A stretch of 59,519 bases of DNA from Terribacillus saccharophilus (GCF_002272075.1 NZ_NPBJ01000015.1:1-59519); one strand, 5' to 3'; positions 6,636 to 15,974 are shown, counted from the first letter of the stretch. Made by a program: numbers and translations. Notes: a model not told the origin generated them from the letters alone.

Positions 6636-8144
6636 TCAAGAAGGTATATTTGTATTCTTGGATTCTACGTAACGAGCAGCTGATGTACCGGCAGTTTTGC
6701 CAAATACTGCGCCGGACATGAGACCTGAACCTCCAGGATAATTTTCATAGAAAATGCCGCCTACCGTTTCTCCTGCAGCAAATAACCCTGAAATCGGTTC
6801 ACTGTTCTCATTTAACACTTCACTGCTTGTGTTTACAAGCACGCCTCCGAACGAGAAGGTAATCCCGCATGTAACAGGAAAGGCATAGAAAGGTCTCTGT
6901 TCAATTGGTAATGCCCAGTTCGTTTTCGGCGGTGTAATGCCTTGTGTAGATTTGCCATCTTTAACAGTGGGGTTGTAATAGCCTTCTTCGACCGCATCGT
7001 TATACTCGGCTATTGTGTTTAAGAATGCTTCCTTATTCACCGGAAGCTTCTCGACTAATTCTTCAAGTGTGTCAGCTTTAAAATAACTGGCTTCTTCCAG
7101 GTTATACTCCTTGCGTAACATTGGACGGACTTGCTGGTCATAAATTTGATAAGCGACATGACCAGGCTGCTTCAGAATTTCCCGGCCATATTTAGCGTAA
7201 GTATAATTTCTGAAGTCAGCACCTTCATCGACAAATCGTTCTCCTTCTTTATTAAGCATGATGCTTAATGGATAGGAATGTTTTTTGAAGATATCACCTG
7301 GCTTTGTGAAATCCCCTACCTTTGGTGCGTTATAGTCTGTCCCGATGGAGTGGCAGCCAGACCATTCCCCGTACTTTTGAGCGCCTAGAGCTAATGCCAT
7401 CGTCAATCCGTCACCTGTATTATATTCCGTGCCGCGTACAATCGCCGCTTCCCATTCTTCCCCTATCTGTTCAGAGCGCATTTCTTTATTGGCCTCAAAG
7501 CTTCCGCATGCCAATACAGCACTAGAGGCAGATACCTCAATCGTTTGATCGTTTTGCACCACTACAATAGAAGAGATCTTACCGTTCTCCGTTTTTAATT
7601 CAATTGCCCTCGAGCCGTACCAAATATCCACTCCCAGCTCTTCAGCTCTGGCAAACAACGTCATCATCAGCCCCATGCCAATGTTGTGTGTCTTAACAGG
7701 TAACCCGCCCCAGAAGTGGAATTGTCCCTCTTTTTCAAATGATTGATTACTATAATTCAATTCGAATTCCACACCGTTCTTTTTCATCCAAGAAATAGTC
7801 TGATAGGATTCGTTGACCAGGTGGTTCGCTAATGCTGGTGTGCTTTTTCCGCCAGTTACTCGCATGAGGTCTTCATAATAATCTTTTGTGCTGTATTCGG
7901 GCATGACAATCTTGTCAGCTTCTTCATCGGATAGGCGGGGGATGAGTTTTCTTATGTCATTGATATCGTTGTAAGCAAAACGGATTGCTCCATCCGTAAA
8001 GTATGAATTTCCGCCCCGCTTTTGTTCGGTTCCTCTCTCAAGAACCAATACTGTCATTCCTGCTTCACGTGCTGCGATGGCAGCACATAAAGCAGCGTTA
8101 CCAGCACCGACAACAACTACATCGTAGCTTGATTGATTCGACAT
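6636..8144 (-). CDS. tcuA: FAD-dependent tricarballylate dehydrogenase-like protein TcuA
   Basis: A 502-residue flavoprotein of the fumarate reductase/succinate dehydrogenase flavoprotein superfamily, closest in pattern to TcuA, which oxidises tricarballylate to cis-aconitate. Residues 9-40 form the FAD-binding fold (VVVVGAGNAALCAAIAAREA). The C-terminus carries the second FAD motif (GLFAAGETVGGIFYENYPGG and SGLMSGAVFGKTAG). No signal peptide is visible, so it acts in the cytoplasm. It follows the three tct transporter genes. In Salmonella TcuA needs TcuB to reoxidise it; no TcuB-like iron-sulfur protein is encoded here. A related substrate such as aconitate or another tricarboxylate is possible. 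The start is fixed by GGGAGGAAAAAGTT before the ATG. Confidence 0.8.
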   Translation of the reverse strand: MSNQSSYDVVVVGAGNAALCAAIAAREAGMTVLVLERGTEQKRGGNSYFTDGAIRFAYNDINDIRKLIPRLSDEEADKIVMPEYSTKDYYEDLMRVTGGKSTPALANHLVNESYQTISWMKKNGVEFELNYSNQSFEKEGQFHFWGGLPVKTHNIGMGLMMTLFARAEELGVDIWYGSRAIELKTENGKISSIVVVQNDQTIEVSASSAVLACGSFEANKEMRSEQIGEEWEAAIVRGTEYNTGDGLTMALALGAQKYGEWSGCHSIGTDYNAPKVGDFTKPGDIFKKHSYPLSIMLNKEGERFVDEGADFRNYTYAKYGREILKQPGHVAYQIYDQQVRPMLRKEYNLEEASYFKADTLEELVEKLPVNKEAFLNTIAEYNDAVEEGYYNPTVKDGKSTQGITPPKTNWALPIEQRPFYAFPVTCGITFSFGGVLVNTSSEVLNENSEPISGLFAAGETVGGIFYENYPGGSGLMSGAVFGKTAGTSAARYVESKNTNIPS

Positions 8145-8170
8145 AACTTTTTCCTCCCTATTTCATATCA

Positions 8171-9688
8171 TTAAGATGATTTGGAAATCCGGTCAGTTTT
8201 TTTAGCTTGATTCCTTCTTTTGAAAAATTTAAAGATTAGCGGGTACAGCAAAGACGCTACGGTGAGTGCGAATAAAACGATACTGACTCCAGAGGAGAAG
8301 AAAATATCTAAGCTGCCATCTGATGACAATAGGGCCTTCCGGAAGTTTTGCTCCATTTCTCCTCCTACAATCAAAGCAAGTACAAGCGGAGCCAATGGGA
8401 AGTCCATCACTTTCAGGAATAAACCAAAAAACCCAAAAATAAGCAATAAGAAAAAGTCGATTGTAGAGTAACTCAAAGTATAGGTCCCGATGAATGCCAG
8501 GAGCACAATGATTGGGTAAAGTACTTTGGCCGGGGTATCAAGAATCTTCACAAGCAAGCCGACCAAAAGAATATTGATGATGATTAGCGCAATATTACCG
8601 ATAAACATACTATTGACCAAAGCCCAAGCTGTTTCCGGCTGTTGCTCAAATAACAGCGGGCCAGGTCTCAGTCCAAGCATAATAAGAGCTCCGAGCATAA
8701 CAGCGGTCGTTCCTGATCCCGGGATACCCATGGTTAGGAGGGGAATCATTGCGCCCACTGAAGCAGCGTTATTAGCCGATTCTGGTGCAGCTAGACCTTC
8801 AGGTGCACCTTCCCCGAATTCTTCCGGTTTCTTGGAGATCTGCTTTTCGGTCGTGTAACTGATCATGGATGCAATCGATCCGCCAGCGCCAGGGAGAACG
8901 CCAATCAGGAAACCGATGGGACCGCTCCTCAGAATCGGCCATTTCGATCTCTTCCATTGCTCCTTTGTAAACCAGACCTTACCGACCTTTTTCTTTTCTT
9001 TTTTCTCTTGATCGATAGTCAGCAAATTATAAAGTACTTCACCAATGGCATATACCCCAATTATGACTATCAAGAAATCGATACCTTCACTTAAATGGGG
9101 GATATCCATCGTGAAACGATAAACACCTGTTTGCGTATCAATCCCTACAGTACTCAAAGTAAGACCAAGCATCATAGCGAGAAAGCCTTTGACCATTTTG
9201 CCAATGGATAACGCGACGATAGCTGACAGTGTCAACAGCATTAATAAGAAATATTCCGCCGGGCCAAACTCCAAGGCGAAGTTGGCCAAGGGTTCAGCCA
9301 GAAAGATGAATCCGACAACAGCAATAAGACCGCCTATGAACGACGCAACCGCTGATATGGCCAGTGCTTCGCCAGCTTGCCCTTTCTTAGCCATTGGGTA
9401 GCCATCGAATGTTGCAGCAATAGCGGAACCATCCCCTGGAGTATTAATAAGGATCGAACTTCGTGATCCACCATACATCGCTCCATAATAAATAGCAGCC
9501 ATCAATATAATCGCACTGACCGGTTCCATTCCGAATGTAACGGGAATCAATACGGCAACTGCTGTCGCCGGACCAAGACCTGGCAGCATCCCGACAATCG
9601 TACCTAAGAAACCGCCTATGATAATCCATAAGATGTTCATTGGTTCCAAGGAAATAAAGAGTCCTTCCATAAAACTGCTTCCGTCCAT
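8171..9688 (-). CDS. tctA: Tripartite tricarboxylate transporter large membrane subunit TctA
   Basis: The 505-residue large membrane subunit of a TTT-family transporter. The signature GMLPGLGPATAVAVLIPVTF occurs near the N-terminus and a related GVLPGAGGSIASMISY motif repeats in the second half, as expected for the internally duplicated TctA fold with about 11-12 membrane segments. The start at 9688 is chosen because TTAGGAGGTGATGAG stands directly before it; the open frame continues 18 codons upstream into tctB without support. It works with TctB and the binding protein TctC to import carboxylates with a cation gradient. Confidence 0.92.
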   Translation of the reverse strand: MDGSSFMEGLFISLEPMNILWIIIGGFLGTIVGMLPGLGPATAVAVLIPVTFGMEPVSAIILMAAIYYGAMYGGSRSSILINTPGDGSAIAATFDGYPMAKKGQAGEALAISAVASFIGGLIAVVGFIFLAEPLANFALEFGPAEYFLLMLLTLSAIVALSIGKMVKGFLAMMLGLTLSTVGIDTQTGVYRFTMDIPHLSEGIDFLIVIIGVYAIGEVLYNLLTIDQEKKEKKKVGKVWFTKEQWKRSKWPILRSGPIGFLIGVLPGAGGSIASMISYTTEKQISKKPEEFGEGAPEGLAAPESANNAASVGAMIPLLTMGIPGSGTTAVMLGALIMLGLRPGPLLFEQQPETAWALVNSMFIGNIALIIINILLVGLLVKILDTPAKVLYPIIVLLAFIGTYTLSYSTIDFFLLLIFGFFGLFLKVMDFPLAPLVLALIVGGEMEQNFRKALLSSDGSLDIFFSSGVSIVLFALTVASLLYPLIFKFFKRRNQAKKTDRISKSS

Positions 9689-9699
9689 CTCATCACCTC

Positions 9700-10149
9700 C
9701 TAAGGTAAACTGACTCCAAGTAAAACGCTGAATGCGTACCATGATAAAAAGGAAAAGGCAACAGTGACAATGATGTTAACAAGCCATTTTTTGATGCCGT
9801 TAATATAAAACAGAAGACCTCCTAAATAAAGGATGGTGGAATAAAGGAAACCGATGCGATCGAATACAAAGGCGTAAATGACTCCCAGCAAAATCGTAAA
9901 GCCTATCAACTTCGGTGTTCTTCCAGAAAGCATCTGTTTGATATATTTGTTTTCTTTATCAAGTTTCTTAAGCTCCTGGAACAGATAGATAATGCTGAAG
10001 ATCAGCATTATGATGCTTAATCCTGCTGGAAAGTATATGGGCGCATTGGGATTTCCTAAGCTTGCCTTTGGTAAGTTAAAGGAAGCAATTAGAAATACAG
10101 CGCTAAATAGAATAAAGAAGATAGGAACACTTAATTTGATCGCTTTCAT
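9700..10149 (-). CDS. tctB: Tripartite tricarboxylate transporter small membrane subunit TctB
   Basis: A 149-residue protein with four predicted membrane segments, matching TctB-family size and topology (for example FFILFSAVFLIASFNLP near the N-terminus and LVNIIVTVAFSFLSWYAF near the C-terminus). It sits between tctC and tctA with 22 and 11 base gaps, the usual order. The binding site AAGAGGTGATTTTTAA precedes the ATG. TctB sequences diverge strongly, so the assignment relies on topology and position together. Confidence 0.87.
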   Translation of the reverse strand: MKAIKLSVPIFFILFSAVFLIASFNLPKASLGNPNAPIYFPAGLSIIMLIFSIIYLFQELKKLDKENKYIKQMLSGRTPKLIGFTILLGVIYAFVFDRIGFLYSTILYLGGLLFYINGIKKWLVNIIVTVAFSFLSWYAFSVLLGVSLP

Positions 10150-10171
10150 TTAAAAATCACCTCTTTTGTTC

Positions 10172-11149
10172 CTATTTAATCAAGCCAGAGTCTTCTATCA
10201 GCGTCTTATACAAGTTGTGCTGTTCATCCATAAAAGCTTTCGTCTCTTCACTATTTTTATAGAATCCTTCCCAATCATTATTTTCCAAGACCTCTTGCCA
10301 TTCTTCGGTTTCAACCATTTCGCTTAGCTTTTCATCCCAATAAGCAATTTCTTCTTCCGTCATATCCGGAGGTCCCATGATTCCTCTCCAGTGAGGGAAT
10401 ACAAGGTCTATCCCTTGATCAGTCCAAGTTGGAACATCTTCAATTCCTTCCACCGGTTTATCAGAGGATACTGCCAGAATATTGAGTTTGTCAGCAAGAT
10501 ACTGATCCTTCACTTCAGATAACGATGTAGTGACTGCATCGACGTGACCGCCAAGCAGCGCAGTTACTACATCACCGCCGCCTTCATATACGAGGAAATT
10601 CAGCTGTGAAGGATCAATGCCAAATTCACTCGCTGCCTGCACAAGCGATAAATGGTCATCATTCCCTAGTCCCGGACCTACACCGATTTTGATGGAAGCA
10701 GGATCCTCTTTGATCGCCTCCAGCAATTCTTTAGAGGATTCATATTCAGAATCGGGAGGAACGGCGAGGGATTGCCATTCAGTTGCCAAGGTTGCAATTG
10801 GTGTGAAACCCTCATAAGTCATTTCACTTTGGCCAAGAAGATTGTTTGTCAGTACTAAGCTTGAGTTGATTGCCAGGGAATGAGAGTCTTTGGATTCTAA
10901 GTATTTCCACCCTACTTCTCCGCCTCCGCCTGGCTTATTTACCACATTGATATTTTCTTCAACCAGACTTTGTCCTGATAAGACATTTTCAACCGAACGT
11001 GCTGTTAAATCCCAACCACCACCTGGTGAAGCTGGCGCTACAATTTCAAGATTTTTAGAAGGATATTCATCACTTGAGGAAGCGCCGCTCGAACAGGCTG
11101 TCATAAAAAGAAGCAGAAACAAAATAGCAATCATGCCGAACTTTCTCAT
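10172..11149 (-). CDS. tctC: Tripartite tricarboxylate transporter substrate-binding lipoprotein TctC
   Basis: A 325-residue extracytoplasmic binding protein. Residues 1-20 form a lipoprotein signal peptide ending in FMTAC, so the mature protein is lipid-anchored. The mature part has the TctC/Bug fold signatures (YPSKNLEIVAPASPGGGWDL and KIGVGPGLGNDDHLSLVQAA). The start at 11149 follows AAGGGGTGCTTAT; the upstream in-frame extension would precede the signal peptide and is rejected. It is the first gene of the transporter operon, preceded by a promoter overlapping a perfect cre box. The ligand is probably a tricarboxylate, inferred from the TcuA-like enzyme. Confidence 0.9.
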   Translation of the reverse strand: MRKFGMIAILFLLLFMTACSSGASSSDEYPSKNLEIVAPASPGGGWDLTARSVENVLSGQSLVEENINVVNKPGGGGEVGWKYLESKDSHSLAINSSLVLTNNLLGQSEMTYEGFTPIATLATEWQSLAVPPDSEYESSKELLEAIKEDPASIKIGVGPGLGNDDHLSLVQAASEFGIDPSQLNFLVYEGGGDVVTALLGGHVDAVTTSLSEVKDQYLADKLNILAVSSDKPVEGIEDVPTWTDQGIDLVFPHWRGIMGPPDMTEEEIAYWDEKLSEMVETEEWQEVLENNDWEGFYKNSEETKAFMDEQHNLYKTLIEDSGLIK

Positions 11150-11189
11150 ATAAGCACCCCTTATTATTTTTGTCCTACACCTTGGTTCC

Positions 11190-11217
11190 AAGATGAATGA
11201 CTGAGTGAATTCATCTT
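11190..11217. promoter_or_regulatory. Inverted repeat in the tctC leader
   Basis: A perfect 9-base inverted repeat, AAGATGAAT, spacer of 10, ATTCATCTT, lies around the expected transcription start of tctC. It could be an operator or a 5' leader hairpin. A second small palindrome, GAACGTTTTGTTC, lies upstream at 11275-11287, about 75 bases before the predicted start. Either could be bound by the two-component regulator encoded next door. Confidence 0.4.
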
Positions 11218-11249
11218 AGCTCGTAGAATAATTAATGTAAACGTTTACA
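11213..11249 (-). promoter_or_regulatory. tctC promoter with perfect cre box
   Basis: On the minus strand TTTACA (11236-11241), a 17-base spacer and TAAGAT (11213-11218) form a plausible SigA promoter for tctC. The sequence TGTAAACGTTTACA (11236-11249) fits the CcpA cre consensus TGWAANCGNTNWCA at every position and covers the -35, so glucose-dependent repression is expected. Confidence 0.7.
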
Positions 11250-11323
11250 AAATTAAATGCTTTAAGTACATAAAGAACGTTTTGTTCATTAAGTTCACGG
11301 CATTTTCTTTACGAACGCCAGGT

Positions 11324-12013
11324 TTATTTTGAGTCTGACTGATCATCCAAGTAATATCGCCGTTCAGGCCGACCGACGATTCCGTATACTTGTTCAACTT
11401 TCACTTCATCAGTGCCGACCAAATATTCCAAGTATCTCCGTGCAGTTGTTCTTGAAGCGCCTATTTTTTCTCCTGCTTTTTCAGAAGTTATCCCATCATG
11501 CTCTTGCTCTAAAAGCTTTTTGATTTTCTCAAGTGTCCGAAAGTCAATTCCTGTGGGAAGAAGAGCGACGGATTGCTCAGGTTGATGTATTCCGAATACT
11601 TGCTCCAGGATCTCTTTATTAACCTCAGAAGTCGATTGAAGCATTTCCCTTTTCTTGAGATAGCGGGATAAGGAGTCTTTAAATTGTTCTATTGTGACCG
11701 GCTTGATTAGATAATCTTGGACCCCGTAGGCCAATGCTCCTTCTAGAAAGGCTTTATCAGTGGCTGCTGTAATAAGGATGATGTCCACACGAGGATGTAA
11801 CTGCCTGATTTGGGGCAATAGTTCTGTGCCAAGCTGGTCAGGCATATAAACATCAAGCAGTAATAAATCGACAGCATGGGTTTTAAGCAGCTGTAAGGTC
11901 TCTTTTGCATTACCTGCTTTCCCTACTAACTTGAGGTTTTGCATTTTGGCTAAGAACTCTTCATGAATTTGCGCTACACGAAAATCGTCTTCTGCAATGA
12001 TAACATGACACAT
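11324..12013 (-). CDS. CitB/DctR-family response regulator
   Basis: A 229-residue response regulator. The receiver domain covers about residues 1-120, with the acidic pair EDD at the N-terminus, phosphoacceptor Asp in LLLLDVYMPD and the conserved Lys in YLIKP. The C-terminal 80 residues hold a winged helix-turn-helix of the CitB/DctR type (KAGEKIGASRTTARRYLEYL). Its start codon overlaps the kinase stop as TAATG. This family usually controls carboxylate uptake, which fits the adjacent tct operon. The start is backed by GGGAGGGGTCG. Confidence 0.9.
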   Translation of the reverse strand: MCHVIIAEDDFRVAQIHEEFLAKMQNLKLVGKAGNAKETLQLLKTHAVDLLLLDVYMPDQLGTELLPQIRQLHPRVDIILITAATDKAFLEGALAYGVQDYLIKPVTIEQFKDSLSRYLKKREMLQSTSEVNKEILEQVFGIHQPEQSVALLPTGIDFRTLEKIKKLLEQEHDGITSEKAGEKIGASRTTARRYLEYLVGTDEVKVEQVYGIVGRPERRYYLDDQSDSK

Positions 12014-13620
12014 TAACGACCCCTCCCAAATCTTTTATCCTTATCCTTAGGCAGAATAACGGTAAAAATTGTACCTTCATGCTCATAGCTATCCATCTCA
12101 ATATTCCCTTGAAGCACTTCTACTTCTTCTGTGACATGGGCTAATCCGTAGCCCCGATTATTCCCTTTTAAGGAAAAGCCTTTTTGAAAGATTTGCTGCT
12201 CCGTACCTTTTTCAACACCATTTCCATTGTCTGCTATTTCAAAAACGATGTCCCGCCCTAAGTCGGTAACGAAAAATGAGACAATCTTTTCTTCTTTATC
12301 CATAACAGCATCAAATGCATTATTTATGAGGTTGCCTAAGATAATTATAAGTGGCGTCAGACGGATATGATCCGGTAATGGCTCGAGAGAACTGCCTTCT
12401 TCAATCTTAAAGTTAATTTTCTTCTCAGAGGCTTTCGCCAATTTACCTAGTATTATGGCTTGCACCTTCTCATCACGGATATTTCTAAAAAACATTTCTG
12501 TTACTTGTTGTTGAGCTTGTGTTTCTTCCTGAATCATTTTGATCGCTTCTTGAAGTTTCCCTAATTGAATCATCCCTAAAATGACATATAGTTTGCTTGT
12601 AAATTCATGAGCTTGAGCTCTAAGATCCTCCGTATACTGTCTAACTTCAGACAGGGCATCAATCATCTTCTTAATCTCGGTTTTGTCCCTAAAACTAATA
12701 ACTGTACCGATTACGTTATCTTTCATGCGCATCGGCCTTGTGTTAACAATCAGATTCTTATCTTTCAATTGCAGCTCTTTATTTACAATTGTTTCTTTAG
12801 AAACGACCATTTCAAGGAATTGGGTAGAAGCTATGACTTCATATACCGTTTGACCTTCTGCATGATCAGGAAGGTCCAATAACTCTTGGGCTGAAACATT
12901 AATCATTGTTATGATTCCTTTTTGATCAATCGCAACAATTCCTTCTTTGACGGATTGGAGAACAGCATCTCTCTCTTGGTATAGGGTTGAAATTTCATAC
13001 GGTTCAAGCCCTAATGTATCTTTGCGAATACTTCGGGCCAGAAAGAAGCTGCCTGCAATTCCTAAGACAAATACAGCACTTGAGGCCGCGATGATTTTCT
13101 TTATATCAGCTGTGATTTCATTATGTATGTCATTCATTTGGAACTCCGTTATAACTGCACCTTCCAATTTCTTGTAATTCCCATAGTCGACTAATATAGG
13201 TGAAATTCCTTTGAGGATCTCATCATTGCCTTCCCCCGTGTGAAGGATGTAGTTGCTGCCAAACACGACGGCTCGGTAGTAATCCGTTGGTGCTACAGGT
13301 GAGCCTGCGCCTGAAATCCCCATCGTTTCTCCGTTTCGGGACACTACTTTAATGGTGGAAGCACCTACTTCTTCTCGGATCTGTTCCGAAACATAATTAA
13401 TATCTTGCGGGTCTCTATTCTGAATAAATGTTTCTTGGACTACCGGCATGTAAGAAACGGTTTTGGCCGTCTGCAATGCCATGTTCTCAGCTTTTTCCAC
13501 ATCTTCATTCGATTCCATATAGGCAACCATGAAAGTGACGAGGCTTAAAACGAGGAGCAAGAGAAAAATAACTAATCCTAAAATTTTCACCTGTAACGAT
13601 ACTCGCAGAAGATTTCTCAT
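12013..13620 (-). CDS. CitA/DcuS-family sensor histidine kinase
   Basis: A 535-residue membrane-bound sensor kinase. It has a first membrane segment (about 9-32), an extracellular sensor domain of the CitA/DcuS PAS-like type, a second membrane segment (about 170-190), a cytoplasmic PAS domain (AVLQSVKEGIVAIDQKGIIT), the phosphoacceptor helix (RAQAHEFTSKL) and a GHKL ATPase domain (NLINNAFDAV, EIADNGNGVE and RGYGLAHV). Start 13620 is chosen because GGAGGTAACA precedes it. Members of this family sense external citrate, C4-dicarboxylates or related acids, so the likely job is to switch on the neighbouring tct genes when substrate is present. The ligand itself cannot be read from the sequence. 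Confidence 0.9.
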   Translation of the reverse strand: MRNLLRVSLQVKILGLVIFLLLLVLSLVTFMVAYMESNEDVEKAENMALQTAKTVSYMPVVQETFIQNRDPQDINYVSEQIREEVGASTIKVVSRNGETMGISGAGSPVAPTDYYRAVVFGSNYILHTGEGNDEILKGISPILVDYGNYKKLEGAVITEFQMNDIHNEITADIKKIIAASSAVFVLGIAGSFFLARSIRKDTLGLEPYEISTLYQERDAVLQSVKEGIVAIDQKGIITMINVSAQELLDLPDHAEGQTVYEVIASTQFLEMVVSKETIVNKELQLKDKNLIVNTRPMRMKDNVIGTVISFRDKTEIKKMIDALSEVRQYTEDLRAQAHEFTSKLYVILGMIQLGKLQEAIKMIQEETQAQQQVTEMFFRNIRDEKVQAIILGKLAKASEKKINFKIEEGSSLEPLPDHIRLTPLIIILGNLINNAFDAVMDKEEKIVSFFVTDLGRDIVFEIADNGNGVEKGTEQQIFQKGFSLKGNNRGYGLAHVTEEVEVLQGNIEMDSYEHEGTIFTVILPKDKDKRFGRGR

Positions 13621-13903
13621 TGTTACCTCCATTGAATGTAATCGTATTACTCTCTTACATCGCGTTTTTTTGTAAGGGCTTTCAATCCTATATTAGCAAC
13701 TTTACAAAAAATCAACAATTTAAACTTGACAATACAAAATTTGTTTAAGCTTATGTAAGTAAAATTCAAAAACATCCACTTAAAAAAGTATGAGTGATTG
13801 AAAGTTTTTTCCCTGTAAGACTATGGATTAACTGCTTTAAAGTGAGACAACCACACGAAGGCTGCGGCTTTGAGCGCAATTATATTCTCAATTTATCTAA
13901 GAT
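13621..13903. other. Intergenic region upstream of the sensor kinase
   Basis: No coding region is visible. On the minus strand TTGTTG (13713-13718), a 17-base spacer and TAATAT (13690-13695) form a possible promoter for the kinase-regulator pair. A short palindrome GTAATCGTATTAC (13638-13650) lies just before its ribosome binding site. The rest is AT-rich and unremarkable apart from TGAGACAACC near 13842, which may be the remnant of a repeat end. Confidence 0.4.
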
Positions 13904-13947
13904 AAAAAATCCGAACGGATGCAAATTTGCACCCGTTCGGATTTTTT
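13904..13947. terminator. Bidirectional terminator, AAAAATCCGAAC family (copy 1)
   Basis: A long hairpin with arms AAAAAATCCGAACGG and CCGTTCGGATTTTTT around GCAAATTTGC. It lies after the SSS symporter gene. The same arm AAAAATCCGAAC closes two other transcripts at 16094-16153 and 26636-26689. The flank TTTAACTTAAACTCTCTGACCCAGCC resembles the flank of the second copy, so the similarity extends beyond the stem. Confidence 0.88.
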
Positions 13948-13979
13948 GTTTAACTTAAACTCTCTGACCCAGCCGCCAA

Positions 13980-15440
13980 CTATTTTCCAGCTAAACCATG
14001 ATTTCTTCTCGTCGCCAAGCTCACCACAATCATGACTACACAATTAACAACCAAAGCAATGATCCCTGTGTTCACATCATTCCATGATTGAGATAGAGAT
14101 GGGATTAAATCCACTAATGTAGTTTGACTTGTTGTGATATAAGCCACAACAGCTAGTCCGGCAATGATACCTGCTGCTGCTCCATACTTATTAATGAAGT
14201 TCCGCTTCCATAAGCTGGAGAATAGTGACGGAGCGAGCTGTGTCATTAGGCTATAACCCATCAATATGATATTTGATAAGGTTGCTCCACCATGCAGTGT
14301 GAAGTAGACTGCCAATAAAGAAACAACCGGAACAAACAGTCTCGCCAATTTTCCTATTGTTTTGTCACTTGTCTTAGGCGCAAACACTTGATAGATATTT
14401 TTCGCGAGTAGCGTAGCTGTGTTCATGATCAGTAAGGAACCTGGTACCAATGCTGTCAGCAAGCCCGCGCCACCGATGATGCCTATCACCCACGGGTCGA
14501 ATGTCTCAATCGATAATCGTAACAAGGAGAGATCCACATCTTCTCCCTCCAGCCCGGGTACAGTCAAAATTGCAGCTGTTCCGACGAAAAAGACGAATAA
14601 GAGCATAAGCGTATAAAGCGGACTGATGATCGCATTTTTTCGGAAGACTTTTTCGTTTTTCGCAGTATATGTGGAACTGAACACTTGCGGCCACATATAG
14701 AAACCTAGCACAAGCAGCAAGACAGTAGATATGACCCAAGTCATACTGTAACCTTCATCCGGGAACTTGAGAAAATCAGGGTTTGCTGCATGGACTGCCT
14801 CGAACATAGGCTGGAATCCGCCATAATAATGTAAGGGCAGATATATTCCAAGGAAACAAATGACGACTACCATAACAATATCCTTGATCGCAGCTGTCCA
14901 TGCAGATCCATGCACACCCGATAGCATTACATATATTGTTAAGCTGATGGCGCCAATCCAAACTGCAGTTTGCATAGAAATAGCGCCATATGATGCCTGT
15001 GAAACGATGATTCCCAAGCCTTTGAGCTGTACGACAATGACAGGTAGCATACCAATCACCCCGACTAGTGCAACAAGTACACCTAGATACGGGCTGTTGA
15101 ATTTACTGACAAAGAAATCGGATTGTGACACAAGTTTGTGTTCCTTAGCGTATCGCCATATGATCGGCAAGAGCCAATAAGACACCACGTACGACAAGCC
15201 AATATACATGAGCACATATAATGCAGGTGCTCCTTTACCATAAGCCCAGCCGCTTCCGCCAAGGAAGGAGAATGTTGTATAAATTTCACCTGCCATAAGG
15301 AGGAAAACGAAGATACCGCTGAACCCTCTGCCTCCGACTGTCCATTGCTCCAGATCCATGTCTTTTCCTTTGGTGGATCTGATTCCTAAAAAGACTGCTA
15401 ACAGCAAAAATACCGATATAATAATAAGTGCAATATTCAT
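13980..15440 (-). CDS. Sodium:solute symporter (SSS family)
   Basis: A 486-residue membrane protein of the SSS family with about 13 membrane segments. It shows family features such as DLEQWTVGGRGFSGIFVFLL after the first segment, GEIYTTFSFLGGSGWAYGKG and FYMWPQVFSSTYTAKNEKVF. It overlaps the stop of the DUF3311 gene upstream as ATGA, the arrangement of the B. subtilis yhjC-yhjB pair. The substrate is unknown; relatives carry monocarboxylates, pantothenate or similar solutes. The gene ends before a strong terminator. Confidence 0.88.
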   Translation of the reverse strand: MNIALIIISVFLLLAVFLGIRSTKGKDMDLEQWTVGGRGFSGIFVFLLMAGEIYTTFSFLGGSGWAYGKGAPALYVLMYIGLSYVVSYWLLPIIWRYAKEHKLVSQSDFFVSKFNSPYLGVLVALVGVIGMLPVIVVQLKGLGIIVSQASYGAISMQTAVWIGAISLTIYVMLSGVHGSAWTAAIKDIVMVVVICFLGIYLPLHYYGGFQPMFEAVHAANPDFLKFPDEGYSMTWVISTVLLLVLGFYMWPQVFSSTYTAKNEKVFRKNAIISPLYTLMLLFVFFVGTAAILTVPGLEGEDVDLSLLRLSIETFDPWVIGIIGGAGLLTALVPGSLLIMNTATLLAKNIYQVFAPKTSDKTIGKLARLFVPVVSLLAVYFTLHGGATLSNIILMGYSLMTQLAPSLFSSLWKRNFINKYGAAAGIIAGLAVVAYITTSQTTLVDLIPSLSQSWNDVNTGIIALVVNCVVMIVVSLATRRNHGLAGK

Positions 15441-15637
15441 TTTTTCTCATCCTCTTTATTCCGTGGATCTAGTTTGTACATGATAGCCAAGGTTGCTGAA
15501 GTAAGAACAGTCCATAGAACCACCCAAAACATCACGAATGGCATGCCAAGTACAAAAGGTTCCACTCTATTTGCAAATGGGAGGAATCCTAGCATCCCGA
15601 TGAAAGGAATGACAGTGAGAAAATATAAACGTTTCAT
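15437..15637 (-). CDS. DUF3311 small membrane protein, symporter partner
   Basis: A 66-residue protein with two membrane segments (YFLTVIPFIGMLGFLPFANR and VLGMPFVMFWVVLWTVLTSA), matching DUF3311 proteins that sit directly before SSS symporters. The start is uncertain. The ATG at 15637 gives MKRLYFL, the usual family beginning, with a weak binding site GGATGGTG. An upstream in-frame ATG at 15703 with AAGAAGGATT would add 22 residues with no family similarity. The stop overlaps the symporter start, so the two are probably translated together. Confidence 0.75.
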   Translation of the reverse strand: MKRLYFLTVIPFIGMLGFLPFANRVEPFVLGMPFVMFWVVLWTVLTSATLAIMYKLDPRNKEDEKK

Positions 15638-15859
15638 TTTTGATTTCACCATCCAAATTTGTTTTGCATTACTTTTCTCCTGAAAAGCACATGATGATAT
15701 CATAATCCTTCTTCTCTTGATAAGCAAAATTAATTTAGAAAAGACACAAGAGGATGAGACATAAATAAAATTTTAGTTCTTAAAACGAAAAATACTCTTG
15801 AGCGCCGCTCCGGCAGAATACTCCGCTTTCCGCGGGCACGGCCTCAGCCTCCTCTACAT

Positions 15860-15974
15860 TGTCTAGCTACAAAGACCAGAAACTACGATATATGTAATAG
15901 CCCTGCAGGGTAACAAACACCCTTTCAGCCTCTTACATATCTCTACGTTTCTAAACGGTCTTCTCCGCTTTTCG
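15860..15974 (+). repeat. TGTCTAGCT element, nested copy
   Basis: A 115-base copy of the element found three times at 35918-36285. It begins TGTCTAGCTACAAAGACCAG and ends CGGTCTTCTCCGCTTTTCG. The centre can fold: ATATGTAA pairs with TTACATAT, and the inner AGGGT pairs with ACCCT. It splits the outer repeat after CCTCCTC, so it was probably inserted there. Confidence 0.75.
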
